Source of the DNA: Geomobilibacter sp964431365 | GTDB taxonomy: Bacteria > Desulfobacterota > Desulfuromonadia > Geobacterales > DSM-12255 | NCBI GenBank assembly: GCA_964431365.1 | Contig: CAYSJJ010000021.1 | Location: forward strand, 1 to 54,077 | Direction: 5' to 3' | DNA length: 54,077 bases | Part shown: positions 42,353 through 50,714 of the stretch, one piece after another | How the letters are laid out: each line of letters opens with the position of its first letter | Position numbering within the stretch: position 1 is the stretch's first letter | Notes under the pieces: model-generated | What the model was told of the DNA's origin: nothing | Databases searched by the model: none | What the model saw: the letters and a program-made list of their open reading frames with translations, nothing else | Made by a program: the position numbers and the translations under genes

Positions 42353-43567
42353 ATGAGCAACAAACTGCTCCTCGCCGATGACAGCGTCACCATTCAAAAG
42401 GTCGTTGGAATCATTTTTTCCAATGAAGAGTACGAGCTTACCGTCGTCGACAACGGCAATGCCGCCCTGGAAAAGGCACGGGAGGTCCACCCCGATATCA
42501 TGCTGGTGGACGCCATAATGCCCGGAATAAACGGCTATGAGGTCTGTCAGGAGATTCGCCGGGATCCGGATCTGAAAAATACCGCGCTCCTTCTTCTCAC
42601 CGGTGCCTTCGAGCCGTTCGATGAGGAGAAGGCCCGTCAGTGCGGCGCCGACGACTGCATCAGCAAGCCCTTTGATTCCCAGAGTCTTATCGAGAGCGTC
42701 AAGAAGCTTATCGCCATCGGGCGGGATCGTGCATCTACCCTTACCGCGCCGATTCCATCGGTCCCTACAGTTGAGCCGGTCTTCGCTCCTGGGGCCGCTG
42801 AGCCGGTCGGGTTTGCGCCCGAGCCGGTCGTCGCCGTTGCTTCATCAGATGCCGAGGCTATCCCTGAACCTGCCCCGGCCGCTGCAGATGACGATCTCTG
42901 GGGGGTGTTCGAACTGGAGGAGGGTGGCGTCGCCGAACCAGCTGCCCAGGTCGAAGAAGTGCCGGCCATGGAAGGATTCGCTGAGCCTGCCGCAGCCGAT
43001 GCCTTCTCCTTTGCCGACCTGGATGCGTCCCCCGAACCCGCTTACGAACCGGCCATAGAATCGACAGCTACGGATTTCGGTGCGACATGGGTGCCGGTGG
43101 GAGAGCAGGAGTTCCATTACGATGAGCCGGCTCCCGGGGGGGCGACCCCGTCCCTGGCTACCGAGCCGTTCCCGGCGGTTGCGGTCGAGACCGTCGAGCC
43201 GAGTTCCTTTGCCGAATCGTCCTTTGTCGGCGGTGCTGAGGAGGCGGCCGATTTCGGCGGTTTCGAGGGCTTGGTCGAGCCGGTCCCTGCGGAACTTCCC
43301 ACGGAATCGTTTGAGCAGGCCTTTGCCCCGGAAGAGGAGATCGTGTCCGCCCCGGCGGCTCCCGTACAGCCGGAGCCGGTGGCCGAGGCAGCGCAGGTAA
43401 CGGCCATCCCGGCAACTGTCGCCCTGGACGAGGAGCAGCTCAGGGCACTTCTTGCCAGCGTCTCCCGGGAGGTGATCGAGCGGATCGTCTGGGAGGTGGT
43501 TCCGGACCTGGCAGAGACCATCATCAAGGAAGAGATCAGGAAGATCAAGGCGGGGATAGGGGATTAG
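42353..43567 (+). CDS. Receiver-domain protein with long acidic linker and C-terminal helix
   Basis: The 404-residue product starts at the ATG at 42353 behind AGGGAGGG. A receiver domain fills residues 1-122, with LLADDS, phospho-acceptor Asp53 (IMLVDAIMPG) and ISKPFD. Residues of about 130-345 are strongly acidic and rich in Ala, Pro and Glu, with no fold recognised. The last 60 residues are helical (LRALLASVSREVIERIVWEV, then VPDLAETIIKEEI). This three-part plan is reminiscent of FrzS-like motility regulators, but I see no clear family match. The C-terminus probably binds a partner. It diverges from a chemoreceptor gene and is followed by a terminator and valS. Confidence 0.8.
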   Translation: MSNKLLLADDSVTIQKVVGIIFSNEEYELTVVDNGNAALEKAREVHPDIMLVDAIMPGINGYEVCQEIRRDPDLKNTALLLLTGAFEPFDEEKARQCGADDCISKPFDSQSLIESVKKLIAIGRDRASTLTAPIPSVPTVEPVFAPGAAEPVGFAPEPVVAVASSDAEAIPEPAPAAADDDLWGVFELEEGGVAEPAAQVEEVPAMEGFAEPAAADAFSFADLDASPEPAYEPAIESTATDFGATWVPVGEQEFHYDEPAPGGATPSLATEPFPAVAVETVEPSSFAESSFVGGAEEAADFGGFEGLVEPVPAELPTESFEQAFAPEEEIVSAPAAPVQPEPVAEAAQVTAIPATVALDEEQLRALLASVSREVIERIVWEVVPDLAETIIKEEIRKIKAGIGD

Positions 43568-43593
43568 GGACGTCCCCGGTACCATCTTTACCC

Positions 43594-43629
43594 AAGAACG
43601 GGGGATTTCGGATCCCCCGTTCTTTTTCA
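43594..43629 (+). terminator. Rho-independent terminator before valS
   Basis: A 13-bp perfect stem, AAGAACGGGGGAT with ATCCCCCGTTCTT (43594-43606 with 43612-43624), has loop TTCGG and is followed by TTTC. Confidence 0.9.
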
Positions 43630-43659
43630 TAACACCAAGAACTATGACGAGGTTGGACG

Positions 43660-46401
43660 ATGGAGCAGCAGGAACTGGCAAAGGTCTACGAGCCCCAGAC
43701 GGTAGAGGGAAAATGGTACTCGGTCTGGGAGCGGAACGGTTATTTTCACGCAACGGCCCCCTCATTCAAGAAGCCGTTCAGCATCGTCATTCCCCCTCCG
43801 AATGTCACCGGCGCCCTGCATATGGGGCATGCCCTGAACAATACCCTGCAGGATATCCTCTGCCGCTGGAAGCGGATGCAGGGGTACAACGTCCTCTGGA
43901 TGCCCGGCACCGACCACGCCGGGATCGCCACCCAGAACGTGGTGGAGCGGCAGCTTNNNNNNNNNNTGGCCGGGGAGAAGAAAGACCGGCACCAGCTGGG
44001 GCGCGAAGCCTTTATCGAGCGGGTCTGGCAGTGGAAGGGGGAGTCCGGCGGACAGATCATCGGCCAGTTGAAGCGCCTGGGTGCCTCCTGCGACTGGGAG
44101 CGGGAGCGCTTCACCATGGACGAGGGGCTCTCCAAAGCCGTCCGCACGGTCTTCGTGCGACTGTACGGGGAGGGGCTCATCTATCGCGACAACCGGTTGA
44201 TCAACTGGTGCCCCCGTTGTCACACCGCCCTCTCGGATATCGAGGTCGAACACGAGGAGAAAAAGGGGCACCTCTGGCATATCCGCTATCCGGTGGTCGG
44301 CACGCCGGGCCGGTTCGTGACCGTCGCCACCACCCGGCCGGAGACGATGCTGGGTGATACGGCCGTGGCGGTGCACCCGGACGACGAGCGTTACCAGGAC
44401 CTGGTGGGGAAGATGGTCGTGCTTCCCCTGGTCAACCGGGAGATTCCGGTGGTGGCGGACGAGTATGTCGATCGCGAGTTCGGCACCGGGGTGGTCAAGA
44501 TCACACCGGCCCACGACTTCAACGACTTTGAGGTGGGGCTTCGCCACGGACTCGACAAGATCAACGTCTTCGACGAGTCGGGCATCATCAACGCGGCAGG
44601 ACGGCAGTACGAGGGGTTGGACCGGTTCGAGGCCCGCAAGCGGATCGTTGCCGACCTGGAAGCGGCAGAGCTGCTGGAGAAGATCGACGACCACGGCATG
44701 GCGGTCGGCGGCTGCTACCGCTGCAAGACGGTGGTCGAGCCGTATCTGTCGCTGCAGTGGTACGTCAAGGTCGGCCCTCTTGCCGAGCGGGCCATGGCTG
44801 CGGTCAAGGACGGTCGCACCCGTATCCTGCCGAAACAGTGGGAGAACACCTATTACGACTGGATGGAGAACATCCGTGACTGGTGCATTTCTCGTCAGAT
44901 CTGGTGGGGCCACCGCATTCCGGCCTGGTTCTGCGACCACTGCGGAGAAGTGACCGTAGGGATGGAGGACCCGACGACCTGCTGCAAGTGCGGCAGCGAC
45001 GAGATCCGCCAGGAGACCGACGTGCTGGATACGTGGTTCTCCTCGGCCCTCTGGCCCTTCTCCACCATGGGGTGGCCGGATCAGACCCCTGAGCTGGCCG
45101 CCTTCTATCCCACCGCCTGCCTGGTGACCGGTTTTGACATCCTCTTCTTCTGGGTGGCCCGGATGATGATGATGGGGCTCCACTTCATGGACGAGGTGCC
45201 GTTCAAGGACGTCTACATCCACGCCCTGGTCAGGGATGCCCAGGGGCAGAAAATGAGCAAGTCCAAGGGGAACGTCATCGACCCCCTGACAATCATCGAC
45301 CAGTACGGCACCGACGCCTTCCGCTTCACCCTGGCCGCTTTCGCGGCCCAAGGGCGCGACATAAAGCTGGCCGAGGAGCGGATCGCCGGTTATCGGAACT
45401 TCGCGAACAAGATCTGGAACGCAGCCCGTTTTGCCCTGATGAACCTGCAGGGATTCGATCCGGAGAGTGACGACCCGGTGATCGCCCAGCTGCGCCATTT
45501 CTTCTTTACGTCGACGCCGGGCAAGGAGTATCCCGAGGAGGAAGAGCGCCTGCCGCTGGCCAATGCGGACCGCTGGATTCTGTACCGGCTCCACAACGCG
45601 GCCATGGAGGTCAACACCTCCCTGGAAGGATACTATTTCAACAGCGCGGCCAATACGCTCTACCAGTTCACCTGGAGCGAGTTCTGCGACTGGTACATCG
45701 AGCTGGTCAAGAACGATCTCTACTCCGGCACCCCGGAGCGCAAAAAGGCCGCCCAGTACCTTCTCTGGTATGTGCTGGAGCACCTGCTCCGGCTGCTCCA
45801 TCCCTTCATGCCGTTCATCACGGAGGAGATCTGGCAGGCCCTGCCGGGAAAGAGGGCGAGCGACAGCATCATGCTTGCCACGTATCCGGAGCCGCAGGCC
45901 GTCTGGGATTTCCAGGGGGAGGCCACGGCCATGGAGCTGGTCATGGATGTTATCCGCGGGATCCGGACCATTCGCGGCGAGATGGAGGTGGCGCCGTCCA
46001 AAGAGATCGCCGCCATCCTGGAGTGCGGTTCAGAGACAAGCCGGAACCTGCTCAAGCAGAATGAAAACTACGTCATCTCCCTGGCCCGTCTGGCCAGCCT
46101 GGCCATCGGCAGCGGCTTGGACGTGCCGGAAGACGCCGCCGTGCAGGTGGCTGGCGACGTGAAGATCGTGGTGCCGCTCAGAGGCCTGGTTGATGTGGAG
46201 GAAGAAGAAAAGCGACTGCTCAAGGAGATCGGTAAGGTGGACAAAGACATCGAGTTCCTGGAGAAGAAGCTGACCAATCCGAGTTTTGTCGAGCGCGCCC
46301 CTGCCGAGATCGTGGCCAAGGAACAGGAAAAAGTGGCCGAGTTCCGGGAGAAGAAGCTGGTGCTGGAGGATAGCCTCGTGAAGATCCGCAGGCTGAAGTA
46401 A
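43660..46401 (+). CDS. valS: Valyl-tRNA synthetase (contains a 10-N gap)
   Basis: The 913-codon gene starts at the ATG at 43660. It attaches valine to tRNA-Val in the cytoplasm. Class I signatures are clear: HMGHAL (HIGH-type) near residue 50, and KMSKSKGN near residue 533. The editing (CP1) domain lies in between, and the anticodon-binding domain follows at about 630-760. The C-terminal coiled coil (about 850-913) is typical of ValRS. The N gap at 43957-43966 falls in VERQL...AGEKKDR, where relatives have about three residues, so the reading frame appears preserved. It is the first gene of the right-hand block, followed by a tandem repeat and pilD. Confidence 0.98.
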   Translation: MEQQELAKVYEPQTVEGKWYSVWERNGYFHATAPSFKKPFSIVIPPPNVTGALHMGHALNNTLQDILCRWKRMQGYNVLWMPGTDHAGIATQNVVERQLXXXXAGEKKDRHQLGREAFIERVWQWKGESGGQIIGQLKRLGASCDWERERFTMDEGLSKAVRTVFVRLYGEGLIYRDNRLINWCPRCHTALSDIEVEHEEKKGHLWHIRYPVVGTPGRFVTVATTRPETMLGDTAVAVHPDDERYQDLVGKMVVLPLVNREIPVVADEYVDREFGTGVVKITPAHDFNDFEVGLRHGLDKINVFDESGIINAAGRQYEGLDRFEARKRIVADLEAAELLEKIDDHGMAVGGCYRCKTVVEPYLSLQWYVKVGPLAERAMAAVKDGRTRILPKQWENTYYDWMENIRDWCISRQIWWGHRIPAWFCDHCGEVTVGMEDPTTCCKCGSDEIRQETDVLDTWFSSALWPFSTMGWPDQTPELAAFYPTACLVTGFDILFFWVARMMMMGLHFMDEVPFKDVYIHALVRDAQGQKMSKSKGNVIDPLTIIDQYGTDAFRFTLAAFAAQGRDIKLAEERIAGYRNFANKIWNAARFALMNLQGFDPESDDPVIAQLRHFFFTSTPGKEYPEEEERLPLANADRWILYRLHNAAMEVNTSLEGYYFNSAANTLYQFTWSEFCDWYIELVKNDLYSGTPERKKAAQYLLWYVLEHLLRLLHPFMPFITEEIWQALPGKRASDSIMLATYPEPQAVWDFQGEATAMELVMDVIRGIRTIRGEMEVAPSKEIAAILECGSETSRNLLKQNENYVISLARLASLAIGSGLDVPEDAAVQVAGDVKIVVPLRGLVDVEEEEKRLLKEIGKVDKDIEFLEKKLTNPSFVERAPAEIVAKEQEKVAEFREKKLVLEDSLVKIRRLK
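43957..43966. other. Assembly gap inside valS
   Basis: Ten Ns interrupt the valS frame. The flanking protein sequence stays in register, so little or nothing is missing in coding terms. Confidence 0.99.
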
Positions 46402-46404
46402 TTT

Positions 46405-46460
46405 GCTCAGGGCTCAGGGCTCAGGGCTCAGGGCTCAGGGCTCAGGGCTCAGGGCTCAGA
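46405..46460. repeat. Eight tandem copies of GCTCAGG
   Basis: The 7-bp unit GCTCAGG is repeated eight times without interruption (the last copy ends in A). It starts four bases after the valS stop. A pyrimidine-rich inverted echo (GAGCCCC, CCCCGAACCCC) follows at about 46478-46500. Slippage could change the copy number between strains. Confidence 0.95.
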
Positions 46461-46522
46461 CGATAAAACGCGGTTCTCCGAGCCCCCAGCCCCGAACCCC
46501 GAGCGCATTATTGGAGTTTCCA

Positions 46523-47299
46523 TTGCCGCTGCCGGTGCAGTTCTACATCTTTGCCTTCATCTTCGGTGCCGTGATCGGATCGTTCCTGAACGTCTGCATC
46601 TGCCGGCTGCCCGAAGGAAGGTCGGTGGTCTCTCCCCCTTCCGCCTGTCCGTCCTGCGGGGCCGGCATCCGCTGGTACGACAATGTTCCCATCCTCAGCT
46701 ATCTCGTGCTGCGGGGGCGGTGCCGTTCGTGCAAAACGCCCATCTCCTGGCGCTATCCGTTGGTGGAGGCGATAAACGGCCTGCTGACCCTGGCCCTTTT
46801 CGTCAGGTTCGGACCATCCCTGACCTTTCTTGCCCTGTTTCTCTTCTGTTCCGCCCTGGTGGTCATCACCTTCATCGATTTCGATCACCAGATCATTCCG
46901 GACGTTATCAGCCTCCCCGGCATCGTGGTCGGCTTTGTCTTCTCCTTCTTCCTCCCCTGGCTCGGGTGGCAATCCTCGCTCATCGGCATAGTTGCCGGCG
47001 GCGGGACTATCTGGCTTATCATCGAGCTCTACTACCGCCTCCGCAAGGAAGAGGGTATGGGGGGAGGGGACATCAAGCTCCTGGCGATGATTGGCGCCTT
47101 TCTCGGCTGGCGGGCCATTCTGTTCACTATCTTTGTCTCCTCCCTGGTAGGTTCGATCGTCGGCGTCTCCCTCATGTATCTGCAGAAAAAGGACGGCAAA
47201 CTGGCCATCCCCTTCGGGCCATACCTTGCGTTCGGGGCGGTCCTGTATATATTTTACGGGAAGCAGCTCATTTTCTGGTATCTGAACATCGGCAGATAA
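46523..47299 (+). CDS. pilD: Prepilin peptidase / N-methyltransferase
   Basis: The 258-residue product is read here from TTG 46523, which has GGAG six bases before it. A longer frame reaches back to 46403, but that part is only the translated tandem repeat. It is an inner-membrane enzyme that cuts type IV prepilin and type II pseudopilin leaders and methylates the new N-terminus. The N-terminal region has CPSCGAGI and CRSCKTPI (zinc-binding cytoplasmic loop). The two catalytic aspartates lie in FIDFDHQIIPD and GGGDIKLLA. About eight membrane helices are visible. It precedes a kinase/regulator pair and a PilY1 operon, so it belongs to a pilus gene cluster. Confidence 0.95.
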   Translation: MPLPVQFYIFAFIFGAVIGSFLNVCICRLPEGRSVVSPPSACPSCGAGIRWYDNVPILSYLVLRGRCRSCKTPISWRYPLVEAINGLLTLALFVRFGPSLTFLALFLFCSALVVITFIDFDHQIIPDVISLPGIVVGFVFSFFLPWLGWQSSLIGIVAGGGTIWLIIELYYRLRKEEGMGGGDIKLLAMIGAFLGWRAILFTIFVSSLVGSIVGVSLMYLQKKDGKLAIPFGPYLAFGAVLYIFYGKQLIFWYLNIGR

Positions 47300-47315
47300 C
47301 ATCTCTGGGGGGTGC

Positions 47316-48839
47316 ATGAAGCCGTTCCGTGTCAACCTGTCGGTTGCCATCCTCTCCTCTCTCGCCCTTCTCCTCCTCCTCTCCTGGCTGTTACTCAGCA
47401 TCATCTCTTTCACGACTGCACGTAAGGACCTGATCGCCCAGAAGAACGAACAGGCGAGGATTCTTCTTGCCACCTTCGTCAGCGCGCTGCCACCGCGGCT
47501 GCAGCTACCTGCCGACCCTACGCCGACGCCGGCCGGCCGGATTGCCGCAACCATCGGGAGGGAGCGGGATTTTCTCGATCTTCTGGTTACCGATGCCAAT
47601 GGCGCGCCGGTGTTTTATACGACCCTGAAGGCAAACCGCCCCCTCAACGAGATCGAAATGCGGGAGACCATGAGGAGCCGGAAGGAGTCGTTTGTCGTTG
47701 CCGATAACGGATTGGCCGTTGTCAGGTATGCGCCGATCAGCGAAGGCGGTGAGGTGGTCGGCGCTGCACGGCTCTCACTTGCTTTCGGCAGCGAGTTTGC
47801 GCGACTTGATCACTCGCGGCGCGTCTTCTTTGCCTACTTTGTTCTCGACTTTTTCCTGCTGTTCGGCTTGGGAAGTTTCATGCTCCGCCGGATCGTGGTC
47901 CTGCCGGTGTCAAGGCTCCTCGCGGCCACTGAGCGGATCACCGCCGGCGATTACTCCCACAATGTTCATATCGCCGGGAGCAAAGAGATCGGCGATCTTG
48001 CCGATGCATTCAATCTGATGGTTCGCTCCCTCAAGGTGAAAAAGGACGAGGTCGAGCGGTATGTGGCCTCGCTGGAGGAGGCGAACCAGGCGCTGCGGGT
48101 GGCACGGGAAGAGACGATACGCTCCGAAAAGCTGGCATCCGTAGGGGTGCTGGCGGCCGGCATGGCCCACGAAATAGGGACTCCACTCTCAGCCATCATC
48201 GGTTATGCCGGCATGCTGAAGGACGATCTGCTCAATGAGCCGGATAAGGCCGATCATGCCGACAGGATCGACCGTGAAGCGCACAGGATCGATCGGCTGG
48301 TGCGGGAGCTTCTCGATTATGCCCGTCCCCGGCGTCCTGAATGCGAACGGTTTGCCATCGGTCCGTTCCTGGCTGAGACCGTGGCCATGCTCGAACGCCA
48401 GGGGGTGTTCAAGCGGGTCAGGGTCTCGCTGTCCGTTGCCGAAGGGCTCCCCGAACCGTTTATCGACCAACACCAGCTTCTTCAGGTGCTCATCAACCTG
48501 CTGGTGAATGCCCGCGATGCCATGCCCGAAGGGGGGACCATTTCGGTCTCTGCCGCTCTGGTCTCAAAGGAGCACGAAATGGGCCGTGCCGTTACCATAT
48601 CTGTGCGGGACTCCGGTGATGGTATTGCTCCAGAGGATCTGGACAAGGTATTTGATCCGTTTTTTACCACCAAGGACCCCGGCCGCGGGACCGGTCTCGG
48701 TCTGGCCATCTGTGCACGGATCGTGGATGGCTTCGGTGGGAAGATTTCCGTCCAGAGCCGGAAGGGGGAAGGGGCGGAGTTCGTCATCTGGCTCCCGGTG
48801 GCAGAGCTAGATGAAACGGGAGAACAGGGTGAAAAGTGA
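47316..48839 (+). CDS. Sensor histidine kinase (HAMP, HisKA)
   Basis: The 507-residue product starts at the ATG at 47316. Two membrane helices (about 8-32 and 168-190) enclose a periplasmic sensing region with no named domain. HAMP (about 190-245) and a coiled coil follow. HisKA has the phospho-acceptor His285 in LAAGMAHEIGTPL. The HATPase domain ends in GRGTGLGLAICARIVDG. PilS proteins usually have six helices, so this is not a typical PilS. The 29-base overlap with the next gene shows the two form a kinase/regulator pair. It probably controls the nearby pilus operon. Confidence 0.93.
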   Translation: MKPFRVNLSVAILSSLALLLLLSWLLLSIISFTTARKDLIAQKNEQARILLATFVSALPPRLQLPADPTPTPAGRIAATIGRERDFLDLLVTDANGAPVFYTTLKANRPLNEIEMRETMRSRKESFVVADNGLAVVRYAPISEGGEVVGAARLSLAFGSEFARLDHSRRVFFAYFVLDFFLLFGLGSFMLRRIVVLPVSRLLAATERITAGDYSHNVHIAGSKEIGDLADAFNLMVRSLKVKKDEVERYVASLEEANQALRVAREETIRSEKLASVGVLAAGMAHEIGTPLSAIIGYAGMLKDDLLNEPDKADHADRIDREAHRIDRLVRELLDYARPRRPECERFAIGPFLAETVAMLERQGVFKRVRVSLSVAEGLPEPFIDQHQLLQVLINLLVNARDAMPEGGTISVSAALVSKEHEMGRAVTISVRDSGDGIAPEDLDKVFDPFFTTKDPGRGTGLGLAICARIVDGFGGKISVQSRKGEGAEFVIWLPVAELDETGEQGEK

Positions 48840-50214
48840 AGCGCACTACAATCGGATTCTTGTAATCGATGACGAAGAGAGTCTGCGTCATATGCTGTCA
48901 GTTCTCCTCCGAAAACATGGGTATACCGTCGATACGGCGGAAAACGGTAAGGAGGCACTGGCAAAGAGCGGCAAGGTCCGCTACGACGTCATCCTCAGCG
49001 ATATCATGATGCCGGAGATGGATGGCAAGTCCTTTCTTCAGGAGGCTGTCCGGCAGGGAACCTCTGCCACGATCATCATGATGTCCGCTTACGGCACGGT
49101 GGACACCGCCATCGAGTGCATGAAGCTGGGGGCATACGACTACGTCTCGAAGCCGTTCAAAAACGACGAAATAATCCTGGTCCTGAAGAAGGCGGAGGAA
49201 CGGGAACGTCTCAAAGAGGAGAACAGCCGGCTGAAAGCGGAAATCAGCCGGGAATATACCTTTGCGGATATCATCAGCAGGGCTCCGCGTATGCAGGAGG
49301 TCTTCGGCTTGGTCCGTAAGCTCTGCGAGGTGAAAACCACAGTGTTGGTACAGGGCGAGTCTGGTACCGGCAAAGAGTTGATCGCCCGTGCCCTGCATTT
49401 TACCGGGAGTAGACGGTCGGCCCCCTTTGTGGCCGTCAACTGCGGCGCCATCCCGGAAAACCTGCTGGAGAGCGAACTATTCGGTCATGTGAAGGGGGCG
49501 TTCACCGATGCCGCCTCCGACAAGTCCGGCCTGTTCGAGCAGGCGGATGGCGGAACCCTGTTCCTGGACGAGATTGGCGAGATGCCGCTTTCTCTGCAGG
49601 TGAAACTCCTGCGGGTCATTCAGGATGAGGAGATCAAGCGGGTTGGGGGGACGACGGCGAAGAAGGTGGACGTGAGGGTTGTCTCGGCCACGGCCAAGGA
49701 CCTGGAGCAGGAGGTTGCCGCTGGGCATTTTCGGGAAGATCTGTTTTTCCGACTCAATGTTTTCACCATTTCCCTGCCGCCGCTCAGGGAGCGGGTTGAG
49801 GATATCCCGCTCCTGGCCGACCATTTCCTGGCACGTTTTTCACGTCAATTCCACAAAGAGGTGAAGGAGGTCTCCCCGGCGGCCATGCAGGCCATGGTCC
49901 GTTACCCTTGGCCCGGTAACGTGCGGGAGCTGGAAAATGTTCTTGAACGGGGCATGATCCTCTGCGAAGAGTCGACGCTGGATCTGAACTGTCTGCCGGA
50001 GAGGGTAGCCGGTGGCTCCACGGGAAGTTCGTCGCTGCAACTTTCCTATGACAACCTTTCGATCAAGCAGGCCGGAGAAGCCATGGAAAGGGAATTGATC
50101 CGCCGGGCACTGGAAAAGACCGGTGGAAACCGTACCCATGCAGCCCGGTTGCTGGAAATCAGCCATCGGGCACTCCTTTACAAGCTAAAGGAGTATTGTC
50201 TGGACGAAAAGTGA
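48811..50214 (+). CDS. Sigma-54 response regulator with altered GAFTGA loop
   Basis: The 467-residue product overlaps the kinase gene. The ATG at 48811 is used here; GTG 48829, with GGGAG six bases upstream, is an equally good start. The receiver has Asp64 (ILSDIMMPEMDG) and Lys in SKPFK. The AAA+ domain has Walker A GESGTGKEL and Walker B GGTLFLDEIGEM. The sigma-54 contact loop reads GAFTDA (residues 229-234) instead of GAFTGA. A Fis-type helix-turn-helix lies at the end (GGNRTHAARLLEISHRALLY). It should activate sigma-54 promoters, for which a candidate exists 128 bases after its stop. The loop change may weaken or alter that contact. Confidence 0.93.
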   Translation: MKRENRVKSEAHYNRILVIDDEESLRHMLSVLLRKHGYTVDTAENGKEALAKSGKVRYDVILSDIMMPEMDGKSFLQEAVRQGTSATIIMMSAYGTVDTAIECMKLGAYDYVSKPFKNDEIILVLKKAEERERLKEENSRLKAEISREYTFADIISRAPRMQEVFGLVRKLCEVKTTVLVQGESGTGKELIARALHFTGSRRSAPFVAVNCGAIPENLLESELFGHVKGAFTDAASDKSGLFEQADGGTLFLDEIGEMPLSLQVKLLRVIQDEEIKRVGGTTAKKVDVRVVSATAKDLEQEVAAGHFREDLFFRLNVFTISLPPLRERVEDIPLLADHFLARFSRQFHKEVKEVSPAAMQAMVRYPWPGNVRELENVLERGMILCEESTLDLNCLPERVAGGSTGSSSLQLSYDNLSIKQAGEAMERELIRRALEKTGGNRTHAARLLEISHRALLYKLKEYCLDEK

Positions 50215-50341
50215 CACTTTTTGCGCATTATGGGCCGTCGCTATGAAGTTTTTGCGTGGTGATTGACGAGGCGTGACATCGGCCTGCAGAAAAAGTCAAT
50301 GAATTGGCTTCGTAAGGATACATTAGACATTTCTTTATGTT

Positions 50342-50358
50342 TTGGTACTCTGGTTGCT
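50342..50358 (+). promoter_or_regulatory. Sigma-54-type promoter of the PilY1 operon
   Basis: TTGGTACTCTGGTTGCT has the -24 GG and -12 GC dinucleotides exactly 10 bases apart, as in TGGCAC-N5-TTGCW. The deviation is one base (TGGTAC). It lies 63 bases before the small protein gene, right behind a sigma-54 regulator gene. Confidence 0.75.
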
Positions 50359-50420
50359 TGCATTGATTGCGGTCTCAGTGTCTTCGTCAGTCATCACCAA
50401 CGCGTTTGTGGGGTAGGGTT

Positions 50421-50714
50421 ATGAAAAAGGCGGTATCAATTCTTGGAGCACTGATCTTCTCGGCAGTCTTCAGCGGCGTTCCCGCATTTGCTGATCCTGA
50501 GGTGCGGGGGGAGGTTCGCGACATGAGCGGTTCCCGGATCGTCGTGGAACTTCCGGACGGGAGCACTCGCCGCTTCGAGGTAACACGGGAGACGAGGATT
50601 TTTTCCGAGGGGATGCCTGCCCAGATCAAGCGAATCCTTCCCCACTCCATGGTGCGGTTATCGGTAAAGAACGGCAAGGCCTCAGCCATATTTGTTGAGG
50701 GGGTACCGAAATGA
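50421..50714 (+). CDS. Small exported protein, PilY1 partner
   Basis: The 97-residue product starts at the ATG at 50421. A signal peptide (MKKAVSILGALIFSAVFSGV) precedes a small beta-strand-rich domain (VRGEVRDMSGSRIVVELPDG, and VRLSVKNGKASAIFV), which looks like a short OB-like or SH3-like barrel. No named family is recognised. Its stop overlaps the PilY1 start by four bases (ATGA), so they are translated together. It may help PilY1 fold or reach the surface. Confidence 0.8.
   Translation: MKKAVSILGALIFSAVFSGVPAFADPEVRGEVRDMSGSRIVVELPDGSTRRFEVTRETRIFSEGMPAQIKRILPHSMVRLSVKNGKASAIFVEGVPK

Noticed and set aside
43762..45801. Antisense open frame of 679 codons inside valS
   Set aside because: valS is certain from HIGH and KMSKS motifs; the antisense frame crosses the N gap and has no domain.
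46405..46460. Tandem repeat considered as a CRISPR array
   Set aside because: Units are only 7 bp with no spacers and no cas genes are nearby.
46403..46522. N-terminal extension of PilD starting at 46403
   Set aside because: It would be a translated heptamer repeat with no function. A ribosome site exists only before TTG 46523.
47316..50214. Naming the kinase and regulator PilS and PilR
   Set aside because: The kinase has two membrane helices and HAMP, not the six-helix PilS form, and pilA is not adjacent. A generic name is safer despite the pilus context.
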